A DNA stretch of 19,840 bases from Prevotellaceae bacterium UBA4359 (GTDB lineage Bacteria; Bacteroidota; Bacteroidia; Bacteroidales; Bacteroidaceae): positions 1-19,840 of the forward strand of contig DGSP01000087.1 in NCBI GenBank assembly GCA_002393555.1. Direction: 5' to 3'. The notes under the pieces are model-generated. The model had not been told where the DNA came from, did not search any database, and saw nothing but the letters and a program-made list of their open reading frames with translations. Below are positions 15,001-19,840 of the stretch, one piece after another. Positions within the stretch are counted from its first letter, which is position 1, and each line of letters starts with the position of its first letter. A program made the position numbers and the translations under genes.

Positions 15001-16614
15001 GTGTTCAGCGGCGACGGTGGTTTCAGCGGTGCAGGCGATTTCGTGGTGAACGGAAAGGGCAGTGTGACGCTCAATGCCACCAAGAGCAACTACACCGGCA
15101 AGACGGTACTCAACAGCGGCACGGTGGTGGTGAAGAACCTCGAAATGAAGGGCGTGGAGAGTTGCTTCGGTGCTGGCGACCGTATCGAGATAGGCAAGGC
15201 CACGCTGACCATCAACAATACCAATGCGGCTACCAACCGTAACATTGTGCTGACCGACACGGCTACTATCAACATCCCCAGCGGTACAGCCACCATCCAA
15301 TCGGCGGTGACGGGTTCCAAGGGTGTCTTGCTGAAGAACGGCGCAGGACAACTCAACCTCAATTATGGGGGTGTCAATAACTATAAGGCCACCATCTTGA
15401 ATGCGGGCACGCTCTCTCAAGGTGCATGGCAGGGCACCTTCGGCGCAGCCACCTCGCCCATCCATGTGACGGGCAACAGTAAGATACAAATCTTCGACGC
15501 GAACAGTTCTTCTACCATGCCTAACTTCCAGAATGCCGTGACGATAGATAAGGGCAAGACCCTTACCTTCAACGTGGGTTCGCGCTGCTCCATCAGAGGC
15601 TCACTGCTTGGCGAGGGAACCATCAAGATGTCTTTCGCTTACGTGCGTGGCGATGTCTATACGAATGTGTCCAAGTTTGAGGGAACTTACGATGTGATGA
15701 CCAGCAACTGCCGTTTCATTCAGGCCATGGATTTCTCTAAGGCAATTCTGAAACTGGAGAGTGGGGCATATGCTGCCGGATTCAAGAGCGGTAGCGGCAC
15801 GGAGCAGAGTTACACCCACAAGGTGGGGTCGCTGCAAGGCTCCGGCACGATTGGCACCGGCACATGGGATGTAGGCTATCGTGGTGAGGATGATACCTTT
15901 GCGGGTGTGTTCAACGGTGCAGCCATAGTCAACAAGTATGGCGATGGTGCCTGGACGCTCACGGGTGCTTCGCAAGGTGCGCTCAATATCTATGCAGGTT
16001 CTGTGTTGGCACAAAACGCCTCGGCCCCTGTCACCACAGGCTCTCTCACCGTGCGCAATGGCGGTCTGCTGGCTGGTACGGGACAGGTGCAGAACGTGAC
16101 GGTGATGAACGGCGGCACGCTCGGTGCAGGCAAATCAGTTGCTGCCGTAGGTACTCTCACAGTGAAGGGCAACCTCACCATGAACAGCGGTTCCACTCTG
16201 CGGGTGCGCACTCGTTCCACAGCCACTGAAACCTACTCCGATGCCTTTAAGGTGGCTGGTAACGTGAAACTGACTTCGCCAGTCATCGACCTGACCGAGC
16301 AACTCAACTCCAACTACACCTTTGCCGATGATGCCGAACTCAAGGTGTTCACAGGCGATGGCAACATCACCATCAGCGGCACCGTCACCTTGCTGCCGGA
16401 AACTCCCAAGCCTGGCTATCTCTGGGACACCTCTGCCCTTGCCTCCGAAGGCATTATCCGTGTGGTGGCCGACCCGACAGGCATTCGCGAACTCTCAGCG
16501 GAGAATCTGGCCGACAGCGATGTCATCTACGACCTCTCAGGCCGTCGTGTGAAGACTCATGCACTGAATGGAGTCTATATTGTCAACGGCAGTAAAGTGT
16601 ATATCAAGGAGTAA
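12007..16614 (+). CDS. Rhamnogalacturonan lyase (PL11-like) fused to autotransporter-type beta-helix
   Basis: The 1535-residue secreted protein starts with a signal peptide (about 1-20, ending ATAQ). Residues about 25-668 look like a PL11 rhamnogalacturonan lyase: an N-terminal fibronectin-like segment, then a beta-propeller with Ca-binding loops DLDGNGEYD (about 155), DIDGDGIID (265), DSDGDGCDE (405) and DIMGDW (593), ending at PLPPLPP. This family cuts rhamnose-galacturonic acid bonds in the pectin RG-I backbone by beta-elimination. Residues about 675-1490 are a long Gly/Asn/Thr-rich beta-strand region of the autotransporter-associated repeat type (for example SGDGGFSGAGDFVVNGKG near 1000 and GGLLAGTGQVQNVTVMNGGT near 1350), with a possible repeat start at WTGAVNKNW (about 937). 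Residues 1493-1535 (IYDLSGRRV...GVYIVNGSKVYIKE) resemble a Bacteroidetes C-terminal sorting tail. Typical PL11 lyases are about 600 residues, so the extension is unusual. The start is the ATG before MKKILFMML. Confidence 0.88.
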   Translation: MKKILFMMLAMALSSPFATAQRLQQKLGRGVVAVYRSGGRSVTSAGGTNSSLISWRKLAQEPEGTTYNVYKRAVGTEAWTKMNPTPLKVTNYTPSSLTNNTEYAVTAIVNGVEGEKSNPFLYKTQPWPNVWFKFDFDDKVIKRNDYRTKFVWPMDLDGNGEYDAVVVDRLFAGAAEVDPDSEDAEVVSTTSHKIQAYKLDGTLLWTVDMGPNVNICSGQNDMVLAYDINCDGKCEVIVRSSDGTRFWDKANETWGTYVGGKTTGDIDGDGIIDYRTQGKRNPPFYISVIDGATGAELAYNELKYTELTEPNGGDAYRRDNRADYMSAGYGSMEGHYGIAYLDGVHPSLIMECEDRGTDKNHHGYVLTWDFDWANGQASNWHHSHTWVRNPVRPWCAEFHQIRILDSDGDGCDEMWAGGYGVNPALNRYTSTGLEHGDRFILSDIDPDRPGMEGYAIQQSALLGQCLYDAATGERLKEWYLPSIFDVARGGSMDIDPSHKGYELYSFTDDYIYDCKGDATGETRSQWGISTVFEGLWWNADLLREELSSPGGKNYGTNLMVTTVRGKSRLVEFSQESNWGAEGATGTRPAFMGDIMGDWREEVILAQQNDDHSQGLVGYTTNLSSNYSIYCLQQDPHYRGDCTTRGYYQHPNTSFYLGVGMPLPPLPPVMETDLRYHSGNWSNGSAAFTSYDQKSAATYADGKSVLFDITGSNASAIEISGDVKPGATYFMNPKKKDYVLKGNIGGEGIVVKSQQGTVTLNGNLTTTGKTIVSEGTLALNGTMAGELELRAKGTLAGNPILNGATTFEGGLNYEGCRLSPGTADAPFGVITVNGNLTLTGDVFVEANLQTSGTVKADKVMVNGDLTLKNTNTLTIVPSEDVPAEGEYVLLECTGALTAAANKINVRGLVGLKYEVEVREKQIVLVIHPTREASLGVVWTGAVNKNWDYQTNNFQIDGTPTSFVANDEVIFPSDAVNKNVNLTDLMVTNGVRFTHESGNYVFSGDGGFSGAGDFVVNGKGSVTLNATKSNYTGKTVLNSGTVVVKNLEMKGVESCFGAGDRIEIGKATLTINNTNAATNRNIVLTDTATINIPSGTATIQSAVTGSKGVLLKNGAGQLNLNYGGVNNYKATILNAGTLSQGAWQGTFGAATSPIHVTGNSKIQIFDANSSSTMPNFQNAVTIDKGKTLTFNVGSRCSIRGSLLGEGTIKMSFAYVRGDVYTNVSKFEGTYDVMTSNCRFIQAMDFSKAILKLESGAYAAGFKSGSGTEQSYTHKVGSLQGSGTIGTGTWDVGYRGEDDTFAGVFNGAAIVNKYGDGAWTLTGASQGALNIYAGSVLAQNASAPVTTGSLTVRNGGLLAGTGQVQNVTVMNGGTLGAGKSVAAVGTLTVKGNLTMNSGSTLRVRTRSTATETYSDAFKVAGNVKLTSPVIDLTEQLNSNYTFADDAELKVFTGDGNITISGTVTLLPETPKPGYLWDTSALASEGIIRVVADPTGIRELSAENLADSDVIYDLSGRRVKTHALNGVYIVNGSKVYIKE

Positions 16615-16656
16615 GAAACCTGCTCACCTGTGGAGCGAGATTTGCAACATGAGGAA

Positions 16657-19600
16657 ATGAGAAAAGTAGTAACTGCTTGTATGCTCGCTTGTGCCATCTC
16701 GGCAGTGGCACAGCGGACCATCAACTTCAACGGAAACTGGCAACTTCACTATCCGCAGGAGGCTATCCAGCATCCTGGCGAAACCCGCACCGTCACCCTG
16801 CCTCGGGCTTGGAACGAAGACTGGGCCTACCGTGTGGGCATCGCCTCCCTGCCCGACGACACCTGCCGCTACACCAAGGTGTTCATCGCTCCGCAAGAGT
16901 GGAAGGGCAAACACGTGTTCATCGAGTTCGAGGGGGCGCGCCAGTCGGCTGAGGTGTGGCTCAACGGCCATCGCCTCGGCCTGCACCAGAACGGTGTCAT
17001 GGCCTTTGGCTTCGACCTCACTCCCTACCTATATATAGGCAAGGAGAACCGTCTGGAGGTACTCACCGACAACGACTGGGCCTACCACGAGAAGAATTCC
17101 GACGGTAGCGAACTGCTTGTGTCCAAGGGAACCGCACCAACCAAGGATGGTAACAACCTGCCCAACAATCAGTTGGCTCCCACCTCCTTCCAATGGAACA
17201 ACAAGAACTTCAACATGAACATGGGTGGCCTGCCCAAGAACGTCTATCTGCACGTCACGGGCGATGTCTATCAGACTCTTCCGCTCTACTCCAACCTCGG
17301 CACCACAGGCATCTATGTCTATGGCACCGACTACGACATCAAGGGACGCAAAGTGACGGCCCACGTGGAGTCGCAGGTCATCAACGCTTCTCCTCAAGCG
17401 CAGCAGGTGACTCTGCAAGTGGAGGTGACCGACCGCGATGGCAAGCAGGTGGCGCGCTTTGCCGGAAAACCGCAGACGATAGCCGCTGGCGACACCGTCA
17501 CCCTCTCCGCCAGCCGTCGCCTCTCTGGCATCCACTTCTGGTCGTGGGGCTATGGCTACCTCTACACGGTGCACTCCCGTCTCGCAGTCGGTGGTTCACT
17601 CACCGACGAAGTGACCCTTCGCACAGGCTTCCGCAAGACCCGCTTTGCCGAGGGCAAGGTGTGGCTCAACGACCGTGTCATCATGATGCACGGCTATGCC
17701 CAGCGCACCAGCAACGAATGGCCATCGGTAGGCATCGACGTGCCTGCCTGGCTCTCCGACTATAGCAACGACCTCATGGTCAAGTCGGGCGGTAACCTCG
17801 TGCGTTGGATGCACGTGACTCCCAGCAAGCAGGACGTGGAGTCGTGCGACCGTGTGGGACTCATTCAGACCATGCCAGCCGGCGATGCCGAGAAGGACGT
17901 GACGGGCCGCCATTGGACACAGCGCACCGAACTGATGCGCGATGCTATCATCTACAATCGCAACAACCCCTCCATCCTTTTCTACGAAGGCGGCAACGAG
18001 AGCATCAGCCGCGACCACATGAAGGAACTCATCGCCATCCGCAATCAGTACGACCCCCACGGAGGCCGTGCCACTGGCTCGCGCGAGATGCTCGACATCG
18101 ACGAAGCCGAGTATGGCGGCGAGATGCTCTACATCAACAAGAGCGGCAAGCACCCCATGTGGGCCATGGAGTACTGCCGCGACGAGGGCTATCGCCAATA
18201 CTGGGACGACTACTCCTACCCCTATCACCGTCAGGGTGCAGGCCCCTACTACCGCAATGCCCCGGCCGACATCTACAACCAGAACCAGGACCAACTCGCC
18301 ATCGAGCAGATTCGTCGCTGGAACGACTACTACGTGGTGCGTCCCGGCATGGGACGGCGCGTGAGCAGCGGTGGCGTGAAGATTATCTTCTCCGACACCA
18401 ACACCCACGGACGCTCTGAGATGAACTACCGCACCAGCGGCGTGGTCGATGCCATGCGCATCGAGAAAGATGCCTTCTTTGCCCATCAGGTGATGTGGAA
18501 CTCGTGGGTCGATGTGGAACACAAGGCCAGCCACATCATAGGCCACTGGAACTATCCGGGCGGTGTGGTAAAAGATGTTTACGTGGTATCGACCTCGCCT
18601 GTGGTGGAACTGTTTGTCAACGGCAAGTCGGTCGGCAAGTCGGACAATCCCCAGTACACCTTCCTCCACACCTTCCGCAAGGTGGCCTATCAACCAGGCG
18701 AGGTGAAGGCCGTCAGTTATGCTGCCGACGGCACCACCATCGAGTCGGAAGCCTGCCACAAGACAGCCGGACGACCCGACCACATCCAACTCACCCTGAT
18801 GCAGAACCCCGACGGCGGCATGTGTGCCGATGGCAGCGACTTGGCACTGGTGCAGGTGGAGATAGTCGATAAGCAGGGACAGCGTTGCCCGCTCGACAAC
18901 CGCTTCATCCATTGGACACTCGAAGGTCCGGCCGAATGGCGTGGCGGCATCGGCAAGAGTCCCGACGGCGACAACTACATCCTGTCGAAAGACCTGCCCG
19001 TCGAGGCTGGCGTGAATCGTGTGCTTGTGCGCTCCACCACCACACCCGGACAGATTCGTCTCACGGCGCGAGCCAACGGAATGGCCGATGCCGTGATGGA
19101 ATGGACTTCTCATCCCGATGCCCAACAACTCAATGCTGGCATGACTCGCTACATCGCCTCCGAACACCTCGCCTCAGTGCTCGACCGAGGAGAGACACCA
19201 CAGACCCCGTCCTATACCGAGAAGAAACGCACCATCGCCATCGCCTCTGCCACAGTGGGAGCCAATGCCGACGAGGCACGGCGCAGTTGGGACGACAACG
19301 AACTCTCCGAGTGGCGCAACGATGGCCGTCTCAACACCGCGTGGATAGCCTACGAACTGGCCGAACCTGCTGCCATCGACGAGATTAGCCTCAAACTCAC
19401 CGGATGGCGTCAGCGTTCCTATCCCATCGAAGTGCTGGCCGACGGTCAACTCATCTGGAAAGGCAATACCGACAAATCCTTAGGCTACATCTCCCTCTTC
19501 ATCAAGCAACCTGTCAAAGCCCGCACCTACACCATTCGCCAGACGGGCAGTGCCACCGACAAGGATGCCTTCGGACAGGTGACCGAACTGGCTGGAGGTC

Positions 19601-19698
19601 CCGCCACCGAACTCGACCTCTACAAGACTCCCGGCAGCGAACAGGTGAAGGGCGAACTCCGCATCGTGGAAGTCGATTTCCTGCAGAACTTGAAGTAA
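16657..19698 (+). CDS. Secreted GH2 glycoside hydrolase, probable beta-galactosidase
   Basis: From the ATG at 16657 the protein has 1013 residues and a signal peptide of about 19 (MRKVVTACMLACAISAVAQ). GH2 domains follow: jelly-roll sugar-binding (about 25-200, WLNGHRLGLHQNG), immunoglobulin-like (about 205-320) and TIM barrel (about 325-620). The likely acid/base is E448 in FYEGGNES and the nucleophile E505 in PMWAMEYC. A DUF4982-like domain is seen about 640-705 (VVELFVNGKSVGKSD), another Ig-like domain about 715-815, and a discoidin-like (F5/8 type C) domain about 855-985. It follows the lyase after 42 nt, so one transcript is likely. The context suggests removal of galactose or another side sugar from RG-I; GH2 also contains glucuronidases, mannosidases and arabinosidases, so the sugar is not fixed. 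GAGG just before the ATG supports this start over a GTG nine codons upstream. Confidence 0.88.
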   Translation: MRKVVTACMLACAISAVAQRTINFNGNWQLHYPQEAIQHPGETRTVTLPRAWNEDWAYRVGIASLPDDTCRYTKVFIAPQEWKGKHVFIEFEGARQSAEVWLNGHRLGLHQNGVMAFGFDLTPYLYIGKENRLEVLTDNDWAYHEKNSDGSELLVSKGTAPTKDGNNLPNNQLAPTSFQWNNKNFNMNMGGLPKNVYLHVTGDVYQTLPLYSNLGTTGIYVYGTDYDIKGRKVTAHVESQVINASPQAQQVTLQVEVTDRDGKQVARFAGKPQTIAAGDTVTLSASRRLSGIHFWSWGYGYLYTVHSRLAVGGSLTDEVTLRTGFRKTRFAEGKVWLNDRVIMMHGYAQRTSNEWPSVGIDVPAWLSDYSNDLMVKSGGNLVRWMHVTPSKQDVESCDRVGLIQTMPAGDAEKDVTGRHWTQRTELMRDAIIYNRNNPSILFYEGGNESISRDHMKELIAIRNQYDPHGGRATGSREMLDIDEAEYGGEMLYINKSGKHPMWAMEYCRDEGYRQYWDDYSYPYHRQGAGPYYRNAPADIYNQNQDQLAIEQIRRWNDYYVVRPGMGRRVSSGGVKIIFSDTNTHGRSEMNYRTSGVVDAMRIEKDAFFAHQVMWNSWVDVEHKASHIIGHWNYPGGVVKDVYVVSTSPVVELFVNGKSVGKSDNPQYTFLHTFRKVAYQPGEVKAVSYAADGTTIESEACHKTAGRPDHIQLTLMQNPDGGMCADGSDLALVQVEIVDKQGQRCPLDNRFIHWTLEGPAEWRGGIGKSPDGDNYILSKDLPVEAGVNRVLVRSTTTPGQIRLTARANGMADAVMEWTSHPDAQQLNAGMTRYIASEHLASVLDRGETPQTPSYTEKKRTIAIASATVGANADEARRSWDDNELSEWRNDGRLNTAWIAYELAEPAAIDEISLKLTGWRQRSYPIEVLADGQLIWKGNTDKSLGYISLFIKQPVKARTYTIRQTGSATDKDAFGQVTELAGGPATELDLYKTPGSEQVKGELRIVEVDFLQNLK

Positions 19699-19754
19699 GT
19701 GAAAAGTGGAGAGTGAAAAATCTAAGTTTTGGGAGTGAAAGGAGTGATGAGAAG

Positions 19755-19782
19755 TGACAATTAACAATTAATAATTAAGTAA
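19755..19782 (+). repeat. AT-rich spacer repeat after the GH2 gene
   Basis: AATTAACAATTAATAATTAAG is a degenerate AATT repeat of the same kind as the spacer before the transporter. The rest of 19699-19754 holds no gene; it is A/G-rich with GTGAAAAGTGGAGAGTGAAA-like near-repeats. Confidence 0.5.
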
Positions 19783-19840
19783 GTACACAAAATTATCTTA
19801 TACAATGATGTCTCTCCTTTTCGCCGCAAGCGGCTTGTTT
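19777..19840 (+). repeat. Dispersed terminator-type repeat, right copy
   Basis: This is the inverted partner of the left-edge repeat. It carries TACACAAAAT, ATCTTATACAATGATG and TTTTCGCCGCAAGCGGCTT in the same order. The palindrome GCCGCAAGCGGC is at 19823-19834 and is followed by TTGTTT at the window edge, so it may act as terminator for the lyase/GH2 transcript, as the left copy does for pflA. The T-tract is interrupted here and may continue outside the window. Confidence 0.7.

Noticed and set aside
17596..19167. 523-codon minus-strand frame opposite the GH2 gene
   Set aside because: It is the mirror of a GC-rich coding sequence, with V/H/G-rich content and no motif.
98..19840. Composite transposon bounded by the inverted end repeats
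   Set aside because: The repeats are short and terminator-like, no transposase or integrase is encoded between them, and core metabolic genes fill the interval; dispersed repeats explain them better.

Overview
The window looks like part of a Bacteroidales chromosome, most likely a Prevotella-type gut or rumen commensal. Genes generally lack strong Shine-Dalgarno sites. Several intergenic regions carry the Bacteroidetes promoter signature (TTTG, about 19 nt, TAnnTTTG). The polysaccharide lyase ends in the secretion tail typical of this group, and the regulator has the periplasmic propeller architecture common there. Spacers hold short AT-rich or CTAG tandem repeats. No rRNA, tRNA, CRISPR, transposase or phage gene was seen.

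Layout, left to right. (1) 1-254: possible 5' end of a minus-strand gene running off the left edge, plus a terminator-type repeat. (2) 255-3391, minus strand: pflB then pflA, pyruvate formate-lyase and its radical-SAM activase, separated by a 140-bp palindromic element. (3) 3593-8868, plus strand, divergent from pflB: an L-rhamnose catabolic operon of rhamnulokinase, an L-arabinose/L-fucose isomerase-type protein where a rhamnose isomerase is expected, an MFS sugar transporter, and rhamnulose-1-phosphate aldolase. (4) 8869-9163: a promoter and two tandem intrinsic terminators with no convincing gene between them, which is a small-RNA candidate. (5) 9164-11686, minus strand: a membrane-spanning regulator with a periplasmic propeller, a Y_Y_Y domain, one TM helix and an AraC-type DNA-binding domain, but no histidine kinase or receiver. 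(6) 11687-12006: divergent control region with an array of AGTACT palindromes at 22-bp period. (7) 12007-19698, plus strand: a giant PL11-type rhamnogalacturonan lyase fused to an autotransporter-like beta-helix, then a secreted GH2 glycosidase with a C-terminal discoidin-like domain. (8) 19699-19840: spacer ending in an inverted copy of the left-edge repeat.

Taken together (inference), the right half cuts the rhamnogalacturonan-I backbone of pectin and trims it. The propeller-AraC protein probably senses a released oligosaccharide. The left operon imports L-rhamnose and splits it into DHAP and L-lactaldehyde. PFL can ferment the pyruvate made from DHAP, although pfl may be a neighbour only by chance. 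No SusC/SusD pair and no lactaldehyde reductase are present in the window. The most unusual items are the AGTACT array, the lyase/beta-helix fusion, the kinase-less membrane AraC regulator, the non-orthologous isomerase, and two families of palindromic intergenic elements.
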